Made by a program: the position numbers and the translations under genes. 64,000 nt of DNA from Elusimicrobiota bacterium (lineage in GTDB: Bacteria > Elusimicrobiota > Elusimicrobia > UBA1565 > UBA9628), in the NCBI GenBank assembly GCA_030696455.1, contig JAUYSH010000116.1, forward strand, positions 1 to 64,000. The letters are read 5' to 3'. Below are positions 1 through 6,885 of the stretch, piece by piece; position 1 is the first letter of the stretch, and each line of letters opens with the position of its first letter. The notes under the pieces were generated by a model. It ran no database searches. It was not told the DNA's origin and saw only the letters and a program-made list of their open reading frames with translations.

Positions 1-1328
1 GCGTCGCCTCGGCGCTCGAGGCCGTCGAGCTTTCCGCCGCCTCCCGCCACGGCGGCGGCCGCGACGGCGGCCGCGGCCGCGACGGCCGCGCGATGTTCGA
101 CGGCGCCTCCAACCGGGCCGCCGCGCCCGCGCCGGTCTTCATCGTCAACGACGAGGGCGTCAAGATCCACGACCGCGCCGCGCTCTACTACACCGAGGTC
201 CGCCGCATGGTCGAGCTCTACAAGGGCAAGATCGACCTCGAGGAAAGCCTCGACGTGATGGACGACGCCTACTCCGACGTCGTCGCCAAGGTCTCGGCGG
301 TCGAGGCGGTCGCCAAGGGGCGCGGCCTCTCCCAGGTCAACACCCACTTGGAAGAGACCTTGACCTTCGTCGACGGCGTGCTCGACGACGGCAGGAAGAA
401 GGTCGCCGTCCACACCCATCGCGTGTTCTTCCACAAGGCCGCCAATCCGCAATCGGAGATCGTCGAGGGCATCCGCCGCGTCGACGGGGTCATCAAGGAC
501 GCGGAGGCGATGTTCTCGCGCGGGGGCAAGGCCGAGCAGCAGATGGGCAGGCTCGACGAGGTCGAGCTCGTCTTCGACGCCCGCGGCTATCAGGAGATCA
601 AGGACCATATCAAGATGCGCGGCGCCGAGGTCACGGCCCGCAGCAAGGGCCGCATCAATTTCCAGTTCCTCGACGAGCTGGCACCCCTTCCCAAGGAGCA
701 GAAGGAGATCCGCGCCAAGCTCAACGAGATGGCGCAGAAGTACGGCGGCGAGAACGGCGACGGCCTCTCCAAGATCTACGAGGGCGTGATCTACTCGCGC
801 TACGTCGGTCTCCTGCTCGAGCTCAAGACCGTCGAGCACTACTACAAGCTCGGCTACAAGATCCTGCAGAGCGGCCGCGAGCTCTTCGACGAGAAGGGCA
901 TCTACGTCTCCGAGCTCGACGTGGTCGTCGAGAGCCCCGAGGGCAAGATCTCCGTCGTCGAGGCGAAGTCCTCCCGCGTCGGCCTGCCCCCCGAGGAGGT
1001 CCTCGCGGACAAGGTCGTCTACAAGCTCAACACCTACAAGAAGTTCAAGGCCCAGCTCGACGCGATGATCGGCAAGCCCTTCGACGCCGTCGTGTTCTCG
1101 ATGGACGTCGCCATCGACCCCGGCATCGACCGCTCCCAGGTGCTGCCCCAGGACCTGCGCAAGCTCGAGCTCATGGACTTCCTGAAGTCGAAGGAGGCCG
1201 CGCTCTCCAAGGAGTACGGCTTCCCGGTGAGCTTCCTGTTCATGCAGAGCGGCCCCGCCGGCGGCGGCTCCCGCATGGGCCTGCGCCCGAGCGCCCCGCG
1301 CGGCAACCGCAAGCACGGCCGGCGCTGA
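1..1328 (+). CDS. C-terminal part of a large protein with a PD-(D/E)XK-like domain (5' end outside window)
   Basis: The reading frame is already open at the left edge (codons from base 3), so the first ATG at 93 is probably internal. The segment before it is Gly/Arg-rich low complexity ending in an AMFDGA motif. Counting from that ATG, a helical region of about 250 residues precedes a segment with D276, 13 residues, then E290-A-K292, flanked by hydrophobic strands. This is the spacing of a PD-(D/E)XK nuclease core. The C-terminus is basic (GNRKHGRR). I do not recognise the whole protein. Nuclease activity is inferred only from the D...ExK pattern, which also occurs in non-nucleases. The next gene starts 17 bp downstream with its own -10 element. 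Confidence 0.6.
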   Translation, partial: VASALEAVELSAASRHGGGRDGGRGRDGRAMFDGASNRAAAPAPVFIVNDEGVKIHDRAALYYTEVRRMVELYKGKIDLEESLDVMDDAYSDVVAKVSAVEAVAKGRGLSQVNTHLEETLTFVDGVLDDGRKKVAVHTHRVFFHKAANPQSEIVEGIRRVDGVIKDAEAMFSRGGKAEQQMGRLDEVELVFDARGYQEIKDHIKMRGAEVTARSKGRINFQFLDELAPLPKEQKEIRAKLNEMAQKYGGENGDGLSKIYEGVIYSRYVGLLLELKTVEHYYKLGYKILQSGRELFDEKGIYVSELDVVVESPEGKISVVEAKSSRVGLPPEEVLADKVVYKLNTYKKFKAQLDAMIGKPFDAVVFSMDVAIDPGIDRSQVLPQDLRKLELMDFLKSKEAALSKEYGFPVSFLFMQSGPAGGGSRMGLRPSAPRGNRKHGRR

Positions 1329-1333
1329 TTTCG

Positions 1334-1339
1334 TAAAAT
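1334..1339 (+). promoter_or_regulatory. -10-like element of the tautomerase gene
   Basis: TAAAAT followed by exactly 6 nt and the ATG at 1346; no Shine-Dalgarno sequence fits in between, so the mRNA would be leaderless. Confidence 0.5.
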
Positions 1340-1345
1340 CGGCCC

Positions 1346-1546
1346 ATGCCCTTCATCAACGTCAAGATGACCCCCGGCCCCACGGCCGAGCAGAAAGCCC
1401 GCTTCATCGCCGAGGTCACCAAGCTCGCCGCCGAGGTGCTCGGCAAGAACCCCGCGACCACCCACGTCGTCATCGAGGAGGTCCCCGCCGAGAGCTGGGG
1501 CATCGCCGGGGAGACCGTGGCCGCCCGCAAGAAGCGCGGCGCCTAA
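1346..1546 (+). CDS. 4-oxalocrotonate tautomerase family protein
   Basis: This 66-residue protein begins Met-Pro-Phe-Ile-Asn-Val-Lys, the usual beta-strand start of the 4-oxalocrotonate tautomerase superfamily. Pro2 becomes the N-terminal catalytic base after Met removal. The length matches the single-domain subunits, which assemble as hexamers and catalyse keto-enol tautomerisation of small oxo-acids. The rest (a PTAEQKARF helix, a TTHVVIEEV strand and SWGIAGE) fits the family. Neighbours do not indicate a degradation pathway, so the substrate is unknown. Confidence 0.85.
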   Translation: MPFINVKMTPGPTAEQKARFIAEVTKLAAEVLGKNPATTHVVIEEVPAESWGIAGETVAARKKRGA

Positions 1547-1588
1547 GATTTGACTTTTTATTGACTGGCCGCTCCGCCTTGTCGGGCT

Positions 1589-1594
1589 TATGCT
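1589..1594 (+). promoter_or_regulatory. -10-like element of the receiver gene
   Basis: TATGCT, 6 nt before the ATG at 1601. Two TTGACT motifs lie upstream (about 1552 and 1561), but their spacing to this hexamer is longer than the usual 17 nt. Confidence 0.45.
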
Positions 1595-1600
1595 ATCCGC

Positions 1601-2011
1601 ATGAAGCCCTGCATCTACATGGTGGACGACGAGCCGGACTTCCAGACCATCGTGCGCTCGTGGCTGGAACCGACGTACGAGGCGGTCGCCCTCAAGGACG
1701 CCGAGGAGCTGGCCGGCGCCCTGCGCGAGCGGACCCCCGATCTCGTCATCCTCGACCTGCACCTGACCGGCTCCGACGGCTTCGAGGCCTGCCGCCGCAT
1801 CCGCGCCACGCCGGGGCTGGGGATGGTGCCCGTCCTGTTCCTGACCGCTTCGCGGGAGTTCGAGGACTACCGCAAGAGCATGGGCGCGGGGGGCAGCGGC
1901 TACTTGATGAAGCCGGTCGGCCGGCGCCAGCTGATGACCGCGATCGACGAGCTGCTCGCCGAAGGCCGGGTCACGGGGCGGAACACCGTGGACACGGGCG
2001 GCGGAGACTGA
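1601..2011 (+). CDS. Single-domain response regulator (receiver protein)
   Basis: A 136-residue stand-alone CheY-like receiver. The acidic pair D9-D10 lies in MVDDEPD, the phosphoacceptor is D52 in VILDLHL, the switch Thr is in LFLTAS, and the conserved Lys is in YLMKPV. There is no output domain; the last 15 residues are a short polar tail. It should be phosphorylated by a histidine kinase and act by protein-protein contact. No kinase is adjacent, so the partner is unknown. Confidence 0.9.
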   Translation: MKPCIYMVDDEPDFQTIVRSWLEPTYEAVALKDAEELAGALRERTPDLVILDLHLTGSDGFEACRRIRATPGLGMVPVLFLTASREFEDYRKSMGAGGSGYLMKPVGRRQLMTAIDELLAEGRVTGRNTVDTGGGD

Positions 2012-2063
2012 CCCGTCGATAAACCGTTCCAAGCCCGTTCTGGGCCCGGCAGACCGGGAGCGC

Positions 2064-2069
2064 TAGACT
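2064..2069 (+). promoter_or_regulatory. -10-like element of the DnaJ-domain gene
   Basis: TAGACT, 6 nt before the ATG at 2076; no ribosome-binding site between them. Confidence 0.45.
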
Positions 2070-2075
2070 GGTCCC

Positions 2076-2534
2076 ATGGACCAAGATTGCTACGCGATCC
2101 TGGGCGTGCCGCGCGACGCCAAGCCCGATGAGATCAAGGCGGCCTACCGGGCCCTGGCCCTGCGCCGCCATCCCGACCTGAACGCGGGCGATCCCCGCGC
2201 CGCGGAGCTCTTCATGCGGCTGCAGGCCGCCTACGAGACCCTCGGGAATCCTTACCTGCGCGCGCGCTACGACCTCGCGCATTCCTTAAGAAGGCCCGAG
2301 GGCCGTCCCGCGGCGCCCGCCCCCGCGCCGAGCGGGCGGCCGGCCCGCCTGCTCATGCTCCTCGGCGCGCTGCTGTCGCTGAGAGGCTTCGCCGGAGTCT
2401 TCCTCGACCCGCGGGACGCCTTCGTGCCGGACTGGCTCCTGGCCCCGGACGACCTCGGGCGCAGCCTGCGGCTGTACGTCACCGGGACCGCGCTGATCCT
2501 CTGCGGCGCCGGCCTTCGGCGTCTGCGCCGCTGA
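2076..2534 (+). CDS. J-domain protein with C-terminal membrane segments
   Basis: Residues 1-70 are a J domain: DCYAILGV, a basic helix II, the HPD tripeptide at residues 32-34 that stimulates DnaK ATPase, then the helix III/IV region ending in RARYDLA. After a Pro/Ala linker come two hydrophobic stretches (about 88-108 and 130-147), so it is probably a small membrane-anchored J protein rather than the full DnaJ chaperone; there is no zinc finger or substrate-binding domain. It is convergent with the FAD oxidoreductase gene, 26 bp apart. Confidence 0.85.
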   Translation: MDQDCYAILGVPRDAKPDEIKAAYRALALRRHPDLNAGDPRAAELFMRLQAAYETLGNPYLRARYDLAHSLRRPEGRPAAPAPAPSGRPARLLMLLGALLSLRGFAGVFLDPRDAFVPDWLLAPDDLGRSLRLYVTGTALILCGAGLRRLRR

Positions 2535-2560
2535 GCGAACGGACCCGGGAGTCCTCGCGG

Positions 2561-3655
2561 TCAGCCCCGCAGCAACGCGCTGAAGGCCGGGGGATAGGCC
2601 CGCAGCGCCGCGAGCGCGGCGCGGGCCAGCAGCGGGCGACGGCTCAGCCCGAGGGCGAGACGGGCCAAGCGCCTCTTGGGACGCAGAAGCTTCCGGCGGC
2701 GCCGCGTGTAGCGGCCGGGTCTGACGTCGCCGCGAAGAGCCGCGTCGGTCTCCTCCGCGGCGAGCCGGCCGGTCCTCAGGGCCAGGCCGATGCCGTCGCC
2801 GACGAGAGGATCCACCGCGCCCGCCGCGTCCCCGGCGGCGAGCCAGGGCCCGTCCTCGCAGCGTGAGGGAGCCGTCGCCAGCGGGCCCAGCCCGGCGACC
2901 GGGGTGTCGAGCGTCGCGCGCGCCAGCCGCGCCCGCAGCGCGGGATGAGCGAGCAGCAGCCGCCAGAACGCCTCCTCCCGGCCGCCCGGGCCCGGGGCGA
3001 GCGCGCGGCGCTCGAGAAGGAGCGCCGCCGAGACGCGGCCTTCCCCGGGGAGCGGGGTCAGGTACAGCTCTCCGCCGTCGAAGAGGAAGACCTCGACGAG
3101 ATCCCCGGTCCCCACGCCCTTGAGCCGCGCGGCGAGGCCGAACCGGGGCCGCGCGGGGCCGCGGCGCGGCACGCCCAAGGCCAGGAGCGAGGGCGAGGAC
3201 GCCCCGTCGGCCGCGATCAGCCGCCGCGCGAACAGCTCTCCCGCGTCGAGGCACACCCGCACGCCCTCCGCCGTCCGCTCCACCCCCGACGCGGCGCTGC
3301 GCTCCAGGACCCGCACGCCGGGCGCCGCCGCTGCGCGCTTCAGGAGGAGATGGTCGAGCTCCTCCCGGGGCGCGCCGAGGCCTTCGCCGCCGGGGAAGCG
3401 GCATCGCGCGTGGCGCCCGTCGCGGGTCGTCCAGGCGACGCCGCGGAACACGCGTCCGAGCGCCGCCGCGTCCTCATAAAGCCCCAGCTCGCGCAGGACC
3501 TCGACGCCCTCCGGCATGATCCCCTCGCCGCAGGTCTTGCGGCGCGGGAACGACGCCCGGTCGAGCAGGACCACGGTGCGTCCCGCGCGCGACAGGTACA
3601 GCGCCGCGGCGCAGCCCGCGGGACCGGCGCCGATGATCGCGCAGTCGAAGCTCAT
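2561..3655 (-). CDS. FAD-dependent oxidoreductase, geranylgeranyl reductase-like
   Basis: A 364-residue flavoprotein of the geranylgeranyl reductase/PHBH-like family. The N-terminus MSFDCAIIGAGPAGCAAA is the dinucleotide-binding fold, GEGIMPEG follows near residue 50, and LAAGDAAGAVDPLVGDG near 270-290 is the family's second FAD motif. I chose the ATG at 3655 because its first bases overlap the stop of the polyketide synthase (ATGA) and it starts directly with the Rossmann motif; a longer open frame upstream is a shadow of that gene. As third gene of a methyltransferase-PKS-oxidoreductase operon, it is likely the ring hydroxylase or reductase acting on the polyketide product. Substrate is inferred. 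Confidence 0.85.
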   Translation of the reverse strand: MSFDCAIIGAGPAGCAAALYLSRAGRTVVLLDRASFPRRKTCGEGIMPEGVEVLRELGLYEDAAALGRVFRGVAWTTRDGRHARCRFPGGEGLGAPREELDHLLLKRAAAAPGVRVLERSAASGVERTAEGVRVCLDAGELFARRLIAADGASSPSLLALGVPRRGPARPRFGLAARLKGVGTGDLVEVFLFDGGELYLTPLPGEGRVSAALLLERRALAPGPGGREEAFWRLLLAHPALRARLARATLDTPVAGLGPLATAPSRCEDGPWLAAGDAAGAVDPLVGDGIGLALRTGRLAAEETDAALRGDVRPGRYTRRRRKLLRPKRRLARLALGLSRRPLLARAALAALRAYPPAFSALLRG

Positions 3656-4710
3656 CGGGTCCGGAGCAGAAGCGCCTCGCAGGCGAAGCCCGGCCCGAGG
3701 GCGGCGAGCAGGCCCCAGGCTCCGGGGCGAGCCGGCCGCTCGAGCGCGTCGGCGAGTATGAACAGCACCGAGGCGGAGGAGAGATTCCCGTTCCTCTTCA
3801 GGAAATCGCGCGAGAGCCCGGCCGCCCCGTCCGGCAGCCCCATGGCCCGCTCGCACGCGTCGAGGATGCGGGCGCTGCCCGGGTGCAGTATGAGGGGGGA
3901 AAGCTCGTCGACGCAGACGCCGTGGCGCGCGAGCAGGGGGCTCAGCGCGTCCTCCAGGTTGCGCTCGACGACCGCGGGCGCGTCGGATGACAGCAGCAGG
4001 CGCATGCCGTCCCCGCCGAAGTCCCAGCCCATCACGTGCAGGGAGTCCGGGATCAGGGCGCTCTCGTTGTCGACGATCGAAAGCCGCGCGCGCGCCGCCG
4101 CCGGCGCCCTCGCCCCGCACAGGATCGCGCACGCGGCCCCGTCGCCGAACAGCGCGGCGGCCACGAGCTGGGTCATCGTCCCGTCCTGGGGCAGGAAGGT
4201 GAGGCTGCACAGCTCGACGGACAGCACCGCCACCGTCTCCTCCGGATGCCCTCTCAGGTACTCATAGGCCCGGGACAGCGCCACCGCCCCGCCCGCGCAC
4301 CCGACGCCGAACAGCGGCGAGCGCTTGAGCGTCCGGCGGAAAGGCAGCGCCTGCGCCAGGCGCGCGTCGAGGCTGGGGGTCAGCAGCCCGGTCGTGGTCA
4401 CGCTGAACAGGTGGGTGAGCTCCTCGATCCCGAGCCCGGCCCTCCCGAGCGCGCTCTCGAGCGCGCGCCGCGCCAGACGCTCGGCGTGGGGGAAGTAATC
4501 CGCGTTTCGCCGGGCGAAGGGATGCCCCGCGAAATAATACTCCGGCGGCTCCACGAGCCCGCGCGTCTCCACGCCCGCGCGGTCGAACAGGCTCTCGCGC
4601 CCGCCCGCCTCGGTGCCCGCGAACGCGGCGGCGCAGGCCTCCCGGATCGTCCTCTGCTCGTAGCGGACCTCCGGCACGGCGGTCCCCACCGCGAGCACGC
4701 GCGCCGTCAT
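3652..4710 (-). CDS. Type III polyketide synthase (chalcone/stilbene synthase-like)
   Basis: A 352-residue thiolase-fold condensing enzyme of normal bacterial type III PKS length. The catalytic triad is visible: Cys138 in GVGCAGG, His276 in ILHPGS and Asn309 in NGNLSS. Such enzymes extend an acyl-CoA starter with malonyl-CoA and cyclise the chain to a pyrone or resorcinol. The start overlaps the methyltransferase stop by 4 nt, and its own stop overlaps the oxidoreductase start, so the three genes are translationally coupled. The same gene trio (PKS, methyltransferase, flavoprotein hydroxylase) occurs in the Streptomyces griseus srs phenolic-lipid operon, so an alkylresorcinol or alkylquinone product is a reasonable guess. 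Confidence 0.92.
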   Translation of the reverse strand: MTARVLAVGTAVPEVRYEQRTIREACAAAFAGTEAGGRESLFDRAGVETRGLVEPPEYYFAGHPFARRNADYFPHAERLARRALESALGRAGLGIEELTHLFSVTTTGLLTPSLDARLAQALPFRRTLKRSPLFGVGCAGGAVALSRAYEYLRGHPEETVAVLSVELCSLTFLPQDGTMTQLVAAALFGDGAACAILCGARAPAAARARLSIVDNESALIPDSLHVMGWDFGGDGMRLLLSSDAPAVVERNLEDALSPLLARHGVCVDELSPLILHPGSARILDACERAMGLPDGAAGLSRDFLKRNGNLSSASVLFILADALERPARPGAWGLLAALGPGFACEALLLRTR

Positions 4711-5420
4711 AGCTTCTCGCCCGCCAGGCTCAGCCGGAAGAAGGACGCCCGCCTCACGCGCAGATACTTGAGACCCGCGCGCTGCGCCGCGACCTCGAGC
4801 TCCTCGGGCAGGAACGCGCGCCGCACCGACAGCGGCCCGTCGCAGCGCGACACCCGCCCCGCCAGGCACGTCAGCGCCCTCACCCCGGCGTACGCCGCCG
4901 CGCACCGGTGCAGGTCGGTGAACAGCAGGCCCTTCGTCGCGAGGCCGTCGCACAGCTTCAGCGCGTCCTCGAGCTCCGCCGGCGGCACGTGATGCAGGAA
5001 CAGCGACCCCAGCACGTAGTCGAACCGGACGCCGTGCGCCGCGAACGAGCGCAGGTCCGAGTGGATCAGACCCAGGCACTCCTCTCCCTCGGCGCGGACC
5101 CGGGCCAGCTCGAGGATGCGCTCGTCGGTGTCGATGCCGACGATCTCGATGTGGAACCGCCGGCGGCGCCCCCAGCTGAGTATGCGCATCGGGATGTCGG
5201 CCGCGCCGGTGCCGACGTCGAGGATGGTCACCTGCTTGCGCTTGTCCCAGGCCCGGCTCCAGACCTCGAGGCGCTGGCGCACGACCGCCCAGCCTCCGAG
5301 CAAAGCGTTCGACGCCGACAGGAAATCGAGCGCCTCGCTGAGCTCCTTGTCGCTCGCCGCGCCCGTGTCCATCAGCTCGGGTTCGTCCGCGCGCCGCGTC
5401 AAGGTCGGTATGAAGTTCAC
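4707..5420 (-). CDS. Class I SAM-dependent methyltransferase
   Basis: A 237-residue Rossmann methyltransferase with motif I ILDVGTGAADIP at about residues 70-81, the acidic strand-2 end IVGIDTDE, and SLFLHHVPP as the post-II/III region. It is the first gene of the operon with the type III PKS and the flavoprotein, so it probably O- or C-methylates the phenolic product. It differs from Streptomyces SrsB, which belongs to the isoprenylcysteine methyltransferase type, so the trio has a different methylation module. The GTG start at 5420 sits 6 nt after a TATCTT element. Confidence 0.88.
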   Translation of the reverse strand: MNFIPTLTRRADEPELMDTGAASDKELSEALDFLSASNALLGGWAVVRQRLEVWSRAWDKRKQVTILDVGTGAADIPMRILSWGRRRRFHIEIVGIDTDERILELARVRAEGEECLGLIHSDLRSFAAHGVRFDYVLGSLFLHHVPPAELEDALKLCDGLATKGLLFTDLHRCAAAYAGVRALTCLAGRVSRCDGPLSVRRAFLPEELEVAAQRAGLKYLRVRRASFFRLSLAGEKL

Positions 5421-5426
5421 GCCGTA

Positions 5427-5432
5427 AAGATA
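5427..5432 (-). promoter_or_regulatory. -10-like element of the polyketide operon
   Basis: TATCTT on the minus strand, 6 nt before the GTG start at 5420; predicted leaderless start of the three-gene operon. Confidence 0.45.
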
Positions 5433-5486
5433 ACACGCGCGCCGCCGCCGCGCCTTAGCGGGCGGGTAAAGAAATCGTCCCGGTTT

Positions 5487-6260
5487 TTAGAGCGCGGCGA
5501 CCCGCAGCTCGCTCACCTTCGAGCGGTAGAACAGGAGCACCTTCTTCACGTAGTCGCGCGTCTGGCGGTACAGACGCCGGCGCGCCAAAAACCGCGGCCC
5601 GGCGTTGTATGCCGCGACGATCCTCTGCACGAGCCACGCCGGCGCGTCCCGGTACGCGACGCCCTTCAGGTGATACCTCCGCCACGCGCGCTCGAACAGG
5701 TGCACCAGATACAAGGTGCCCGCGCGTATGTTCGCCTCCGGCTCGTACAGCGCCTTCCCCGACACGCCCATCTCCTCCGACGTCGCGGGCATCACCTGCA
5801 TGAGCCCCAGCGCCCCCGCCGGGGACTTGGCCCGCGACGTGAACTCGGACTCCGCGGCGATCACGCTCTTGACCAGCCTCGGATCGAGGCCGCCCCTCTC
5901 GGCGTACCTCGCGATCAGGCCGTCGTACCCGCTCGTCCTCGGCTGCGCGATCAGCCGGTCGAAGGTCCGCTCGAAGGGTTTGGGCGGGACCGCCGGGATC
6001 TCGAGCATGAACGGCGCCGTCGCCGCCTTGGGCAGCGGCTTGGGCCGCGAGCGCGCGAGCACGGGCTTGCCCGTCGTCTGCGGTATATTGAGAAAAGCGT
6101 GACGCCCGCTCGCGTCGAAGTAGCGGGCGAACTCCAGCCCGCTCAGGCCGAAGGCCTGCACGGAGTGCAGCGCGAGCAAGGTCTCCGGCGGAGGGTTGGT
6201 CAGCGCGCTGGTGGGCACGGCGAAGACGAGGACGGCGGCGAGATAAGCCGAGGCTTGCAT
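5487..6260 (-). CDS. Lytic transglycosylase (SLT domain), secreted
   Basis: A 257-residue protein with an N-terminal signal peptide (hydrophobic residues 4-20), a Pro-rich linker, then a Slt-type lysozyme-like domain from about residue 115. The catalytic Glu lies in AAESEF, followed by SPAGALGLMQVMP and the AAYNAGP motif near the C-terminus. It cleaves peptidoglycan between MurNAc and GlcNAc with 1,6-anhydro formation in the periplasm. Its upstream leader (6261-6370) can form several hairpins. The downstream polyketide operon has its own promoter. Confidence 0.92.
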   Translation of the reverse strand: MQASAYLAAVLVFAVPTSALTNPPPETLLALHSVQAFGLSGLEFARYFDASGRHAFLNIPQTTGKPVLARSRPKPLPKAATAPFMLEIPAVPPKPFERTFDRLIAQPRTSGYDGLIARYAERGGLDPRLVKSVIAAESEFTSRAKSPAGALGLMQVMPATSEEMGVSGKALYEPEANIRAGTLYLVHLFERAWRRYHLKGVAYRDAPAWLVQRIVAAYNAGPRFLARRRLYRQTRDYVKKVLLFYRSKVSELRVAAL

Positions 6261-6370
6261 ATAGACAACTCCAGACCGGCCGCGCGTGCGCGGCCAAGCG
6301 TTCCTCGGCGAGGGGGGATGTTAGTACATCCCCGCTCTCGACCCCAAAGGTCTTTCGGTCCATTTTCAAA
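6261..6370 (-). other. Structured leader upstream of the lytic transglycosylase
   Basis: On the minus strand this stretch holds GACC...GGTC, a GGGGATGT/ACATCCCC hairpin with a 4-nt loop (6314-6333), and a GGCCGCGC/GCGCGGCC hairpin close to the gene. It contains no gene and matches no riboswitch class I can recall. It may be a 5' leader or a terminator-like structure. Confidence 0.3.
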
Positions 6371-6434
6371 ATAGGCCAATTGGGGTCGCGCGGCGGGGCG
6401 GGACATTCATGGCGTCAATGAGACGCGACTATGG

Positions 6435-6440
6435 TAGGAT
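6435..6440 (+). promoter_or_regulatory. -10-like element of the first four-Cys secreted protein
   Basis: TAGGAT, 6 nt before the ATG at 6447. The same bases could serve as a weak AGGA ribosome-binding site, so the reading is ambiguous. Confidence 0.35.
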
Positions 6441-6446
6441 TGCGTC

Positions 6447-6863
6447 ATGAGCAAAACCCTCCTCGCCGCGGCCGCGTTCGGACTCTGTCTCTTTTCCGCG
6501 GGAACCGCTTCCGCCTACAGCCACTCGGTCGTGAACAGCAGCCCCTATACGATGCGGTTCCAGGTGAACTACAAGGCGTGCTCCAACGACACCTGGATCC
6601 TCAAGCCCGGCGAGCTGGTCACCTGGCGCTCGGGCCTGTGCTGCATCTCCTCGCTCAGCGGCAAAGCCGATTTCGGCAGCGACTCGATCAACAGGCCCCG
6701 CACCCCGGGGGCCGCCGAGGATTTCTGGGGCAAGCAGGTGTTCGACATGATCGGGATGGGCTCCTTCTTCAACATCCTGTGCTCCAACACCAACTGGAAG
6801 CTGACCGGCGACGCGCCCGATACCGACGGCAACGCCGGCGTCGTGCACCTCGAACGACTCTAG
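6447..6863 (+). CDS. Secreted four-Cys protein, paralogue of the gene at 9534-9902
   Basis: A 138-residue protein with a clear signal peptide (cleavage after TASA, about residue 23). The mature part shares with the 9534-9902 product: YSHS, a beta-rich NYKACSNDTW, KPGE.TWRSGLCCIS, and C.NTNW. The four conserved cysteines (one, an adjacent pair, and one near the C-terminus) suggest two disulfides in an exported fold. I do not recognise the family and assign no function. It lies 22 bp upstream of the 5'-nucleotidase-like gene on the same strand, so co-transcription is likely. Confidence 0.8.
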   Translation: MSKTLLAAAAFGLCLFSAGTASAYSHSVVNSSPYTMRFQVNYKACSNDTWILKPGELVTWRSGLCCISSLSGKADFGSDSINRPRTPGAAEDFWGKQVFDMIGMGSFFNILCSNTNWKLTGDAPDTDGNAGVVHLERL

Positions 6864-6885
6864 AGCGGATCGGCCGCGGCGCCCC

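Noticed and set aside
2561-3655. FAD protein as an archaeal-type lipid geranylgeranyl reductase
   Set aside because: Operon context with a type III PKS and methyltransferase fits a tailoring enzyme better, though family resemblance is real.
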